From positions 58,276,360-58,340,359 of the forward strand of contig CM060171.1 of assembly GCA_030549775.1 (NCBI GenBank): 64,000 bases of DNA, given 5' to 3'. Each line of letters starts with the position of its first letter. Positions within the stretch are counted from its first letter, which is position 1. Made by a program: the position numbers and the translations under genes. The notes below the pieces were generated by a model that was not told the DNA's origin, did not search any database, and saw only the letters and a list, made by a program, of their open reading frames with translations. Below are positions 12,248-24,396 of this stretch, in pieces. Source of the DNA: Tamarix chinensis. Its lineage: Eukaryota > Streptophyta > Magnoliopsida > Caryophyllales > Tamaricaceae.

Positions 12248-13960
12248 CTTAAAGAAACATATCTTGATCCCACTAACCATAGAGTATGTCCTCTCAGCGC
12301 TGATATTGTCTTCATATCCCAATGAAGATAAGATCATGGAAACATAGATAAAATTATTGAAAAATATGTTCTGATTTATATATGGATCTATTAAGTTTGC
12401 ATACTAAAATATAATCATTATAAGAGGAGTAACCTTTTCATTAGATATTTACCTACTTCTCTAACTTGCCATTTAGAAAGGTCCTTTTTTTCAATTAAAA
12501 AAAATGGTCTGCAAATGACATCAACATATAATTGATTTCTTTGAAACTATTCTAGCCATCTACCTTTGAATGTCACCTTAAGAGTTTTTTTTGTCTTAAA
12601 TAATTACTCATAGCTAATAGGCTTATCTCCATTAGGTTCATATATAAGGTCAAGAACATCATTGACCTTAATAGATTTAATATCATCTTTTAGAGCATTG
12701 TACCATAAATATATTTTCAAACCATTCTTAACTTACATAAATGTTTTAGGATTATTGAAAACTAAGATTTCATAATCAATTTCTAGTAGGTATACATAAT
12801 GGTCGGTAGAGGTTTTTAGCCTTATTTTCAAAGAAAATCATCTTAATATAAAGAAATCTTACCAACTTATCTATTAGGACACCATTAGAAAATTTATTAG
12901 ACCATAATTATATTTTATTCAACAATGACATGTTCTTAAGGTATATTATGAATAAAGGTAAAACTACTACAAGAATGGGGAGTTTTCACTACTGTATGAT
13001 CAATTTCAAATCTACGGTCCTGATTTGATGTTTACCACTAATTAAGTCATGATTTAGAAATTTAAAGTACATTTACTCCTTAGACCTAATGTTATGTGGT
13101 AGATAATAGAACCTATAACCAATAAACCTTTTGGCATGTCCAATGAAACGCCCACTTATGGTCCTTAACTTTAGCTTTTTTATATTATAGGTTTTATGCC
13201 TTTAATTTAAATGGACCCTCAAATACACTTATGTGTTATATTTGGATTCAAAAATATAAACAGGTCAAATTAATATAAATACACCTTTTTTTTAAATTCC
13301 AAATCAAGGTACATTTATATATACAGAGTCTTTAGTATTTCAATCCAAAAGAACATAGAAAGATTATAGTTGCTAAGAATATACTACATTATGTCCAATA
13401 ACTTCTAATTTCTTCTTATCACAACACAATTAGGTAATCATCCTATGCATTTGAAGAAAATTACTAAGAGTTTTGTGCTTTCCAATCCCCGATGCACCTA
13501 TCATATTAATACTCACCTTTATCTAACAGTTTAAAGTCATCTAATGTTTACCATAATGTGGATTAAAGTTATCTAATGTTCACCATATTATTTCTGTACC
13601 TCGGTCTTTAACATTTTAAAGGCATCTAATGTTTAATACTTATTATTAAATACGTAGAGATAAATATATCATAAGTATGTGAATCCTCATTAGTACTTCT
13701 TATTTTAGTATGTATAGTATCCATGTACACTCATGGTGGAGCATATCCTCAACTTCCTTATTTACTTTTCTATAATATAGCTTCAACTAGTTTAATATTA
13801 GTAAATACAAAGTACCAATTACTACATTATCTACCAACCTCTTTATCTACTTATGGATATATATCCATATAAACTCTTATACCACAACATAAAGGAAATA
13901 ATATTCATAACACACTACTAAGAAGCAATATCTATGTTCATTATCAAGGTAATTGAATCA
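12000..13960 (-). pseudogene. Copia integrase-RT remnant, minus strand
   Basis: Read from right to left. Integrase C-terminus at about 13500-13080 (KTLSNFLQMHRMI, LRTISGRFIGHAKRFIGYRF, YLPHNIRSKECTLNF). Linker and start of RT at about 12720-12540 (NALKDDIKS, VNDVLDLIYEPNGDKPISYE, LFKTKK, GDIQR-MARIVSK, equivalent to the usual GNIERYKARLVAKG). Later RT at about 12320-12010. An AT microsatellite is embedded. The RISG.FIGY..R.KGYRFY style resembles Bianca/Ivana-like plant copia, but the lineage is not certain. It is interrupted at 10981-11999 and ends before a gypsy LTR fragment. Confidence 0.75.
12189..12245. repeat. AT microsatellite
   Basis: About 28 TA units with one G interruption. It falls inside the decayed minus-strand copia RT and produces a spurious Tyr-Ile ORF. 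Confidence 0.9.
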
Positions 13961-14159
13961 TGTTGCCAATAAAAAGAATAAGGACCTTGTAACCACAAGG
14001 TTTATTGACATTGTATAAGTATTTTCCAACTTTAATATATATATATATATATCCAATAAGATAAAACAAACTACATGAACTACAACTAGAACTATCTTCT
14101 AAGAATGTTCAATTAACCATGACATTTTATGTCAAAATGTGTACAATTCATATGATTCC
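13961..14159. other. Unassigned AT-rich spacer
   Basis: It contains a short TA run (about 14037-14052). Possibly it is the decayed 5' part of the minus-strand copia; nothing coding is recognisable. Confidence 0.3.
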
Positions 14160-14725
14160 ATCTCACATATATTTCTATCTCTTCCCCTCATTCATGGAAA
14201 ACTAGAACTAATCTTACACGTCAAGGCACTTCTTTCACGCACCATGTTTGGTCAACTTGGTTGCGACTAAAAAGAGAAAAATTATTTATTATAACTAGAA
14301 CTCTCTTCAACTATAACACTATCAAACTATTTATTATTTGGGGAAAGAATGTTCATGTATATTAATCCTTAAAGCAACCTATAAAACATAGATACATTTT
14401 CTTGCTTCTTCACTCATATATCATGCTGCACCAAATATTTTTCTCTAGTCGACTATACTTCCTCTTTCCTCCACTAAATTTCCTTTCCCATACTTCTTCA
14501 CTTTATATTTTTCTTCCTATCTAAAATATTTCTTCTAACTCTTTTTTATTTCTTTTAAAATAAGAGGTCATTAGATTTGGGAAAGGTTAAGGATTTGAGC
14601 TTTGCTCTTTAATTTATAACTTTTGGGAAGGTTGTGTGCTTTCTTATAATCTATAATATTTAAACCTTTTTAAGATGTATTAAGACTCTTCTAAGTTTTG
14701 ATTATTTTTTAGGTACTTAAGTGAT
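14160..14725 (+). mobile_element. Fragment of a Tekay-type LTR
   Basis: The segment around 14480-14720 (TTAGATTTGGGAAAGG, GGATTTGAGCTTTGCTCTTT, then a TTTTGATTATTTTTTAGG-like end) aligns with the interior of the solo LTR at about 44700-45030 and with 15520-15780. It has no LTR termini of its own. It probably represents an older LTR truncated by the full element that starts at 14726. The left limit is approximate. Confidence 0.5.
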
Positions 14726-17700
14726 TGTTCAGTACCCTATCTTTGTGAAATTTTTATGTTTAATGAAATATATATGACATTAATATTGATTTGGAACTAT
14801 TTTTTGTTGTTTTATTTAACAAGAAAGTGGAAAAAATATAGACCAATTAACCAGTATGTCATTTTCAATTGGATTTTGGTTCAATAGAACCGATGAATTA
14901 TTATAGGGAACTTATTAATTGTTACGAAGAATAATCGACTATTTCTACCAAACTAATCAAATGGTTTGTCAAGTTAAGTGATTTTGGGAGGTTGTTTTTT
15001 TTGGAAAATTTCTTTCACCAAAATGTAACCTTGTTAATCTAACTTTGAGTTGTTATTGAAAAATCCTTAACCCTTTTGATCATTTACAAAGCTTTAACTT
15101 TTCTTCGAGTGAAGTGAAATTGAAGGTTTGATTTTGATAGATGATAGGGAGGATGACCTCGACCTTTATCTTATTCTTCCTTTATCCTCTATGTGCCTAT
15201 AAAACATATGATTAATTCAATGCTATCATTACACAGCTAAGAAATTTTCTTCCCACGCCGATATACCATTACCTTTCTTATGTTTAATCCTTTTCTTCAA
15301 GAACTCGACTAGCAATCTTAGGGTAAACACCATTTGAGTATGGAGTGCAAGTTAACCTAGTGTTTGATGTGTAAAAGCACCTCACTCATTCCTCGACCAA
15401 CTCATTAGCTACAAATAACCTTAATCATATCTTTTTTATATACATCAAAATATGCTGAGATTCTTAACACTTGTGCTAACTAGTCTCCACTTCAAGCTTT
15501 TACTCTAACTTGGTTTACTCTTATAATCCTTTCTCTATCTCCCTCTTGTTTTATTCTTAAGAAATAAAGAGTTATGTTAGGGTAAAAGTTGAATATTTCT
15601 TTTAGCCAATTTTTCCTTTAGTTTATCATAGAGTTGGTAATTTTATTTTCCTTCTTAATTTGAGTTTTTTATTTATAAGGATTATGTGAAGTTTTTTGAC
15701 TTTCTATCCTTTTTTCTAAGGCTTTAAAAGTTAAAAAATTTCAACTAAGGTTTAAGAAAGTTATTATTGCCTTTGAAATGTGGCCTGAATAAACATGTGA
15801 GTTTGTGCACTATGTACATTTCTAATATTTGTATGCATGTACGAGATTGTTGATATTTCAATGATGCATACTAGAGCATTTAATTATGCTATGAAAAAGG
15901 TATGATTCATGAGAAATAAGGTTGATTTATTGTAAATGAAGTATAATTTAGTACATGAGCATGTTAAATCTTTGTCTTATGCTTTGATCATTCTATAGTT
16001 TTGATGTGGCAGAATTTCACAGCTTAAATCGGGTTTAAAATGTGTGTTATGTTGTGTCGTATATCAAATTGGTTTCCTTGTTGAGCCAAATGGATATATT
16101 ATTCCTTAGAATTGTCAACTAGTGAGCCTAAACCAATTGACAAGGTTCCCTATGGTAACTTTGGTTGCACTCTATTTTAACCCATCAATTGGTTTGCCAA
16201 AACTGATCAATTCGACTTAGTTAGTTATTATATACTAAGTGAATAGTTGCAGGTAACTATGAGCTTTGGCCAAGCTTAACCAATAAACTAGTTAGCCCAA
16301 ATAGATCAACTGGCTTAGCCAGAGAGTGTTGTTTGTTTCTTTTTAAGCTCAACGTGATTTGAGACTTTACGTTATGCTATAATATGATTCTTTAATGATA
16401 AGAGCACACATCTTGGCATAAATTAACTAACATATTGGATGGATTAAATGGTTCATAATGCATGGTATTCTCAATAAGTGCCTTAGGACTTTGTTAATGG
16501 AAAAACCGAAATTTGCATTCTATGAGATACAAATAGATGATGTAATCTAAATTGTTGAGCTCAATAGATTCTCCTTAAGGGTTGATTTAAACTTGGCTAA
16601 GAACCACTAAAAATTCCACCATTTTGAGAGTAAAAATTGTTAATTTGGAATTATTATATTAATGTGTTGTTTGGTTGTTATATGGGCCATATATTATGAC
16701 ATAACATTGGAGAATAACACAATAATCACTTAAAGTGAAAGATGATCGAGTTGTGCATAGGTCTTGATTACCCAATCCTTTATTAAATACGAAGGGTTAC
16801 TTTGTCTTTAGTGCTTATTAGAAATTTAATCTTAGTACATCTTGGTTCCTTACCTACTCTAGGCGCTAATGATGTACTAAGGGGTATAGATACAAAAGGG
16901 TATGGTTACCTAGGTGGTTTATTAGCTTTGACTAGATATTATGTCCATTAGTGGTTACTTTATTTCGGTCAGACTTTATGTCCATTACTAGTTACATAGC
17001 TTCAATTGGACTTTATGTCCTCCATTTTGGATAGGCTTCCATGGTATATTATAACATGGGGTGGTAATTAGTCTATCGCTCAAAAAAGAAACAACAAAAT
17101 GGAATAGTAGCTACTGAATAATTAAGTTAACGAATCATGTAAACCTTAAAAATAGACCAAATGGAATAAGTTGTATATGGTGAGTAGATGAGTATAGTGA
17201 CATGTGGAATAAGTTTTTAGTAATATACTTATCATCCATGATACCTATGTTCTAATGATAAGAATGATGAGCTATGAATTGTTTAAAATTATGCATGGTA
17301 TGAAATCCTAATGCGTCTTATGATCATAATAATACATGTATAGCTAAGTGTATTGTGTAAGTATAATATCATGTTTTTTGTATGATCTCATTTTTTGTCT
17401 TAGGCCATGCATGTTTGTGACTTCCGTTGAGAAGGTAAATTGGTTTACTTAGTACGTAGTATACTGATGTATCCATTTGTTTTTTAACCTACTATATCCC
17501 AAGAGAAGAAGACCATGTGTAGTTTTTTTAAGATTGTTGGTAGGTGGCCTAACTTTTATCGTCTTGGGGGCGTGTGAACATGGATAACCAAAGATCTTAT
17601 GCAGGTTCTTAATGGACTAGGGTTTTGGGGCTTTGCCTTATTATCTTTTTATCTTTATATTATTTTAGTACTTTCATATTATTCTATCCTATGAATTCAA

Positions 17701-17957
17701 ATTTTTGGGGACTCTTGGAGGTCTAGCATTGTAAACATCTTCTCATAGTATTTACTTAACTTATCTTTTGCATGTTCTATTATTATTATTTTTTTGTTTT
17801 ATTATGCCTTTTTCTAAGATATAACCTGTGGCAAAAATATATCCTATGATAATTATGGCAGTAATACACCATTATTCCTAAGTGTGTTTTGTATATTTTC
17901 CACTTTTGACATATCTTAACATTAAAATTTTTATTAGTAAAAAATGGGAGTGTTATA
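14726..17957 (+). repeat. 5' LTR of the Tekay-like element
   Basis: The start is inferred by alignment of TTCAGTACCCTAT..TGAAATTTTTATGTTTAATGAAAT with the 3' LTR start at 24397. The end GGGAGTGTTATA matches the 3' LTR end GGGGTTATTACA. It contains many short CAATTGACTAGTT-like motifs (14840-15000, 16100-16320), a degraded TATA region and the conserved AGTACGTAGTATACT hairpin at 17451-17465. Confidence 0.78.
15410..15417 (+). promoter_or_regulatory. Degraded TATA box in 5' LTR
   Basis: TACAAATA stands where the 3' LTR has TATAAATA (25201-25208), in the shared context CTCATT.GCTA.AAATAACC. The T-to-C change would weaken the core promoter. Confidence 0.45.
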
Positions 17958-17960
17958 GCT

Positions 17961-18145
17961 TGGTATTAGAACTCTAATTTTAAACCAATTCAGTTAAATA
18001 CTTTTAGCTAATAGTAAAAGTTGGTATCAAAGCTATAATTTTTAAATAATTCATTTTAAATACTTTTAGCTAATACCATAAAGTGGTATCTAAGCATTTC
18101 TTTAAGATTCTTAACCTTTTAAATATTTTAAGCTAGCACCACTAA
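17961..18145 (+). repeat. Triplicated primer binding site: three 61-62 bp tandem repeats
   Basis: TGGTATTAGAAC (17961), TGGTATCAAAGC (18022) and TGGTATCTAAGC (18084) each begin a unit ending in AAATACTTTTAGCTA or a variant of it. All three resemble the initiator-Met primer site TGGTATCAGAGC. The first lies three bases after the LTR end; the second is the best match. Tandem duplication of the PBS region is unusual. Confidence 0.75.
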
Positions 18146-18359
18146 TTTTTTTAATGATGTTGGAACTTCATTTAATGTTTAGCTAAAATTTCATGTTTTT
18201 TCAAACCAAAAATTTCCATGAGTGAGAGTGTATTGATAATGTGTTATAAATAAATTTATGTTGATTTTTTTTATTTCGGGCTTAAAGCTCAATAATTGGT
18301 TGTTGATAGTTAGACCTTGTCTTTAATATTCGATGGTTGCCAACCATTATTATGAGTGA

Positions 18360-19330
18360 ATCATAGAATTCATGGATACTATTGGTCCCTTCAAGGAAGG
18401 TGAGATTTGAGCACCATAGTGACTGTAATTGCTAATACCCATATTAGTGATGGAGGATTGGCTTAAAAGATTCAGACATTAGTATCCACTGATCTTTTAG
18501 GGTAAAGAGGACACTGACATCATAGAGAGATGGGTAAGACATATGGAGAATACTTTCAACACTTGTGGATTCCTTTTGGACAAGATAGTTGATGTGGTTG
18601 TGTACTACATAAGGGGATAAGAAAACATATGGTTGAGGAGCATCCAATGTAGAGATGAAGAGTCTACCATTTAGGGACCTTTTCTTGAGGCACTTCAAGC
18701 TATGTTTTACCCCCCCCCCATCTTCACAAGAAGAAGTATGAAGAGGTTATGGTTTCTATAGCTAGGAGGCATATCTGTAGAGAGCAATATACTGGGTTCA
18801 TGGATTTGGTCCAATTTGCTCCTGAGGTGGAGGTCAGCGAGGTAATGTAGGTTTACTCTTTCAAGATTATCCTAGGGACCGAGTATCAAGAGTTATTAGT
18901 GGGATTTACCACGTTAAACATGGCAGGGATGTAGGAGTAGGTTTTTGAATATTCTCAGTCCATCCAAGCTAAGAGTGCCTAGTTAGGGGAAAAAAGGGTC
19001 TCTAGCATCCCAACTATAGGAAGAGGGTATACTCTAAAAGTAGAATACTACCTAGGGATGGTAGGAGTATAGGGTTAACACCTTGATTTGGAGGATAGAT
19101 TGGGGGCATTTTGAGGAGAGGCACTACCATTGCAAAAAATGTTGAGTATATCACCTAGGAGTGGATCGTGAGAGTAACAAGGTAACTTGCCATGGTCGTA
19201 GCATAATGGGGCACAAGGCTTATGAGTGTCTTGTGAGAGGTAACAATGTTTAGAGGGGTTAGTCTTGATCTTAGAGAACCATATCCATTTATCGACCACG
19301 CCCATTGACTTAGAGAGTTCCTCCATCCCT
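18360..19330 (+). pseudogene. Gag of the Tekay-like element
   Basis: The retrotransposon gag domain at about 18450-18980 reads LKRFRHQYPLIF, EDTDIIERWVRHMENTF, VVVYYIRG, EALQAMFYP, KYEEVMVSIARRHICREQY and GFTTLNMAGM. Two zinc-knuckle remnants follow at about 19120-19215 (HYHCKKC, CHGRSIMGHKAYEC). The stops include one in the gag core, and a poly-C run (18711-18719) causes a frame change. The gene directly follows the PBS region and precedes protease, the normal chromovirus order. Confidence 0.85.
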
Positions 19331-19559
19331 AACTAGTGTTGCCTCAAATACCAATCAACTAATGGGTTAGAAGCCTCACATTTTTCAATAGGGATTAGGG
19401 TCAAGTAGTTTTGTTTTAGTTCCTATAGGTTGTCTCCTATTCGTGATTAACTAGTCTCAAGCCAAGCATCAGGTTAATGTGTTGACCACTATGCACACTA
19501 TTTCTACCACTTTAGCATGTGTGTTATTTGAATACAGTACATAGCATTTGTTTGTATCA

Positions 19560-20455
19560 TCAACAATCATAGCTAGAGATACTTTATCTTCGACCTATAG
19601 TATTTATTGTTTTGTTGTGTTCCTTTTATAGGATAAGATTGAGTGCTCAAGGTTTTATAGAGATGTAACCTTAGTAGATGGAAATGTAGAATTTCCCATA
19701 CATATTATGGAACTAAATTTTCATGATTTTGATATAATTGTTGTTATGGATATGTTAGGCAAGTATAGAGCATTAATAGATTGCGCACAAAAGCATGTGG
19801 TCCTTTGAGGATGAAAGGGTGTTAGGGTCTCCTATAAGAAGTAACAACCTAACCCTTTTATGAAGGATGTGCCAACGATGTTGTTAAGTACCATAATCCT
19901 AAAAGGTTATCTGCTCTTCTTGTGTGCTATTTGACATAAAGACGTTGATTAGACACTATTAGAGAAAAATCTACTAATCTGAGAGTATCCTGATGTGTTT
20001 TCCAATGAGACTACAAGCATGCTGCCTATTTCAAATTTTGAGTTTTTAGTAAACTTATTTCTAGGGATGGAGCCATTATCCAAAGAATTATAACATATGG
20101 AACCCACAGAGATGAAGAAGCTTAAGGCCTAGCTAGAAGAGTTATTGGAGAAAGGATACATTAGACCATGTGTATCACCCTAAGGAGCACCAATCTTATT
20201 TGTCAGAAGAAAAGATGGATACCTGAGGTTGTGCATTGACTATCAAGGATTGAATTAGTTTATGGTGAAGAATCAATATATGATACCTCAAATCGATGAT
20301 ATATTTGACCATTTTAGAAGAGATAGAGTGTTTTTTACGATTAATCTTCAATCATCTTATCTCCCTTTGATGATTGGGGAACAAGATGTTCCAAAGATGC
20401 ACTTGGTAATGAGAGCACTAGAGTTGAAGTTAAAAGCCTCTTTAATTCCATGAAG
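19560..20455 (+). pseudogene. Protease and N-terminal RT of the Tekay-like element
   Basis: Protease remnant at about 19620-19800 (GNVEFPIHIMELNFHDFDIIVVMDMLGKYRALIDC; the usual GMDWL reads MDML). RT linker and start at about 19975-20455 (EYPDVFSNE, LEELLEKGYIRPCVSP, GAPILFVRRKDGYLRLCIDY, QYMIPQIDDIFDHFRR, VFFTINLQSSYLPLMI). The RT stops near the position equivalent to TAFRTRYGHYEF, where a minus-strand gypsy begins. The following catalytic half, including YVDD, is missing and not merely displaced. Confidence 0.88.
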
Positions 20456-20459
20456 TCTT

Positions 20460-21330
20460 TTCTACACTTTTATCAGATGGGTTCAAGGTGTATAGAGATG
20501 CTTCTAGGTCTTCAAACACTTCATAAGGATACAAATCTACCTTCTCCTAAAGATTCATATTTAAAATCTCGATGAATCATGCACACCTTAGTTCTTCTCA
20601 ATCATGGATATCACATACAAGAGCTAACCTTTCAAACTCCCAAATGTATTCTTCAACTACAAGTAACCCTAGCCTCAACATAGTCATTTTTATAAAATTC
20701 TCTTTCTCATATTCCTGAGGCACTAATTTCTTCTTCAAATGTTTCTTTATTTTTTTCCATGACTCAATCTTCTATTTTCCATCTCTCTTCTATCTCCTTT
20801 TTAAATTATTATACAACACTCTAGCAAATTTTTTAAACTTCAATATCTTTACTCAGAACCATTTGTCGTCATCAATTTCCTTATATTTAAAAATAGATTC
20901 AATGATTTGCAATCATTCGAGAAATGTTTCTGGGTCATGATTACCTTTAGAAAAGGTATTATCAAAGTGGATTCCTTTTTCTACATCATAAGAAGTTTTC
21001 TACAAAGTATCACGCAACCATTCGTATTTTCCCACACTCTCTTCTTCTTCTTCCACCCAGTTTTGTGCCCTTCTCACATGCCCTTCATCTACTTATTCCC
21101 TTCAGTTCTATGGATGCACATGGGACTTGTCGGCTTAGGAAGATTCTATTCTCCTCACATGCAATTTTACCTCCTTGATTTCGTCCATCAAGGTCTTGAG
21201 AATATCCCTCAAGTACTCTCTATGGTTCTCCATCCTTCCTTCTTACTAACCAAATATAGCTCTCCAAAACATTCCCTTAAGGGCTCAGCCCTTTTGTGTG
21301 TGTTTTTTTTAATGAATTATTGAAGTTTCT
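20460..21330 (-). pseudogene. Gypsy gag, minus strand
   Basis: Read on the minus strand from about 21330 down. An N-terminal coil (RMENHREYLRDILKTLMDEI) is followed by the gag core: GNHDPETFLEWLQIIESIF, KILKFKKFARVLYNNLKRR, KRDGK, IESWKKIKKHLKKKLVPQEY, NFIKMTMLRLGLLVVEEY and IWEFERLALVCDI. This is the typical plant chromovirus Gag. Several stops are present. The plus-strand ORF at 20907-21323 is only its shadow. Confidence 0.82.
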
Positions 21331-21410
21331 TGAAGATGGAATACTTTCTTGATGGATATGGAAGAATCTTTAAAAAATATTGAATCTTGATTGCAATACC
21401 ACCAACCTAT

Positions 21411-21423
21411 AGCTTTAATACCA
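21411..21423 (-). other. Primer binding site of nested gypsy
   Basis: On the minus strand TGGTATTAAAGCT follows the LTR end (21431) by seven bases and resembles the initiator-Met site. Confidence 0.65.
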
Positions 21424-21430
21424 AAATTTA

Positions 21431-22415
21431 TGTGTATGAGAGGATGGGTTCTCAACTATGTGGAATTAAGGCTCTATTTGGGTTTAGATATTAGGATAAA
21501 GGCTCATTGATGGTGAATTAAGAAATTAAAGATTTGAATATGATGGAATGAGGATGAGGATGGTTCAAATATGGTAGAAAAAATGATGGTGAAGATTCAG
21601 ACTTGATGAGTTAATAATGATGTTGATTAGACAATGATGTGTTGTTGGAGATGATGATTCAAATCTTAAGGTTTAATGGAGGATGATTTCATGGGTTGAG
21701 GTTAGGGTTTAGTTCAAATATAAGGATCAAGGTGATGTTTTGTTCGGATGTAAGGAGGTAGGGTGTCGAATGGTGGTTTAGGGTTCCTAATGTGTAAACT
21801 AAATTAAGGCTTCACATAGATATGAATTAGAGTGAGGTTTTGATGATAATTATGGCTGGAAAATATGGATTATGGAGAGTTGAAAATATATGAATTAATC
21901 TCTAATTCACACCGATAAAGAGTTTAAAACTTTCAAGCTAAATCGTTCACACAGATTTGTTTCATTTGAATTGAACTCGTATAGAATTCAACTTGTATTG
22001 AACATCAATATTAATCTTCAATATTCAATTCCATTCTCATGCCTTATATGTCTGCTTATAGCCATTCTAACATTAGCTAAAATCATAAATCAAAGGACTC
22101 CAAGATAAAAAGATATTATGCTACATTTATGCTAACTTTATGCTTTTCCTATTATCCAATCCTAATACTTATTTAATTAATTAGCTAATATTAATATTAA
22201 TTCTTGACTAAGCTGGCAATAAACTCCCCATGCATGTGTTCATCAATTCCATGCATGCCATGCACATGCATGTAGATAATTAGTTGCTTGTTTGATACAT
22301 TTCTAGTAATGTAACCATCTGTTGGTCTTCAAATTTGTGGGTGACACTTTCCAAATGAAGAATAATTGGTTCCATAATTATGAAAGACAATTCTTGAGTG
22401 TTTTCTCCTGCATCA
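21431..22415 (-). repeat. Gypsy family G LTR, minus strand
   Basis: 985 bp, from TGATGCAGGAGAAAA (minus, 22415) to CATACACA (21431). It is the best preserved of the three family G LTRs here (see 4014-4740 and 10981-11999). Confidence 0.8.
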
Positions 22416-22420
22416 TATTT

Positions 22421-24240
22421 GGTTGTGTGCTAATGAAACATAGGAGAGTAGAAGCAAGAGCCTCTAGAAAATTGATGTTGCATGAACATAACTATCAGAC
22501 CCATAATTTAAACTTTTTATAATGATGTTTGCTTTGAAAATTTGGAGGCATTATCTTTATGGTGTTCAGTATAATTTTTACACTGATCATAAGATCTTCA
22601 AGTACATTTTCATGCAATAAGATTTAAATTTGAGATAACATTAATGAATGAAGTTGGTCAAGTACTATGACCTAAAATTAACTTACTATGAGGGTAAGGC
22701 TAATGTAGTGATAGATGCTTTTAACAAAAAGGCATTACATTCTTTGAGCATGCATCTATTTTTCAATCAATTGTGTCAAACGCTCAGAGTGATGGACATC
22801 CAGTAGATCATTACTAGTAGTTTGGAAGCAAGGATGACTCTACTCATTATCACACCTTCGATCTTTGCTGAGATTTAGGTTATCTAATACTATATTTTCA
22901 AGATTAAAAAGATCAAGCAGGGTAATGCAAAAGGTAGAGGTGAGAGATTCTAGATCCCTGAAGATGGTAGTGTTAGATACCATTGTAGGTGGTGTGTACC
23001 ATGGGGATGTCTTGACCTTAAGAGGAAAATCCTAGAATAAGTTCATTGTTCTCCATATTTGGTCCATCATGGAAGGGATAAGTTGTATAAGAATATGAAG
23101 AAGGTATATTTTTTCCCTATATGAAGTAGAGGTTGTAAGGTTTTTCCCTCGATTTTTGACTAATCAAAAGGTCAAGATCAAGCATAAGAGACTAATAGGA
23201 TTAGTACAACCACAAGAATTCCTAAAGGGAAGTGGGATTTTATATCTATAGATTTTGTATTTGGTCATTTGAAGACTTGTAATAGTTTCAATTCCATTTG
23301 TGTTTTTGTGGATCATTTGACTAAGTTGGTAGTGTTGATACAAATGAAGGTTGTATAGAGTATGGACTAGTTAGCTAACACTTATAGGAAGCATGTTGTG
23401 AGACTTTATGGGGTCCCTCCAGACATTATGTAACATCGAGAATCTAGATGTTTCTCATACTTTTGGAAAAAGTTATAGGTTGCTTTTGGGACGTAGTTGA
23501 AGATGTGTACCAATTTCATCTAGCGACATATGGTCAGATGGAGAGGATAATTTTGAATATAGAAGATATGCCTCAAGAATTTATGTTAGACTTTTGAGTA
23601 AATTAGGAGGACTACCAAGACTTGATCAAGTTCTCCTATAATAATAGTTACCACATGAGTATTGGAATGGCACCTTTTGAGGCTTTATATGGGAGGAAGT
23701 GTTGTAGTCCCTTATGTTGGAGTGACATAAATAAGATAATTACTTTGTGACTAAACATGATTGAGGAGATGGCTTGATAAATCAGATATATTTAGCATCA
23801 TATTTGAGCAACCTATGACTTAGAGAATAGCTACGCGGATCTAAAAAGATGAACTAATGGTTATGAGGTGGGCATTCGAGTCATTTTGAGTGTCTCTCCC
23901 ACCAAGGGAATAATGAGGTTAGAGAGGAAGTGTAAGATCAATCTAGTTAGTGAGGTTGCATATTAGTTATCCCAACAAGTGTATTTGTTATGGGTACACA
24001 CCATCATTTACATTTCCTAGTTGAAACCTTTTGCACATCATCCACCTTGAGAAGTTTGAGCTTGATAAGTCTCTAACTTATGAAGAATTACCAATAATAA
24101 TTTTGGATATGAAGACCATAGATATACATACGAAGACCATCCAACTTGTGAAGGTCCTCTGTTCACAGCACGGTGTTGAGGAGGCCATGTTAGAGGCTAA
24201 GGAAGAGGTTCACACAAAGTACCTTGATTTGATCTCTTAA
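22421..24240 (+). pseudogene. RNase H and integrase of the Tekay-like element
   Basis: RNase H at about 22421-22760 (GCVLMKHRRVEARASRKL, VFALKIWRHYLYG, YTDHKIFKYIF, YEGKANVVIDAFNKKAL). Integrase zinc-finger region at about 23035-23170 (VHCSPYLVHH, KLYKNMKKVYFF). Catalytic core at about 23190-23760 ([54 protein letters not shown] text). C-terminal and chromodomain-like tail at about 23820-24240 (NGYEVGIRVILSVSP, KSLTYEELPIIILDMK, TIQLVKVLCSQHGVEEA). The last ORF (24031-24240) is clean. Elsewhere stops and frame changes are frequent. Confidence 0.87.
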
Positions 24241-24396
24241 TGTGATATCTATTGGTGTAACTCTTATTTTATGGGAGAAGTAAATCCTTTTTCATTCTAT
24301 TTTGAGCATGATGTGTGACTCAATATGTATTAGATGATGTGATAGGAATTTGGTTACTATGCTTTAGGGATGTGGCCTTTTTTAAGGGATTAGTAA
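24241..24396 (+). other. Short 3' untranslated spacer before the LTR
   Basis: It separates the integrase stop from the 3' LTR. The purine-rich TTTAAGGGATTAG just before 24397 may be the polypurine tract. Confidence 0.4.

Larger units (their letters stand above)
20456..22415 (-). mobile_element. Nested truncated gypsy element, minus strand (LTR-PBS-gag)
   Basis: Inserted head-on into the RT of the plus-strand Tekay-like element. On the minus strand: family G LTR (22415 to 21431), PBS (21423-21412), then gag to about 20460, where it stops abruptly. Pol and the second LTR are absent. On resuming, the host element has already reached RNase H (22421). So roughly 230 residues of RT were lost together with the rest of this insert, which fits a deletion spanning both. 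Confidence 0.78.

Noticed and set aside
20907..21323. 138-residue plus-strand ORF
   Set aside because: Antisense shadow of a clear minus-strand gypsy gag.
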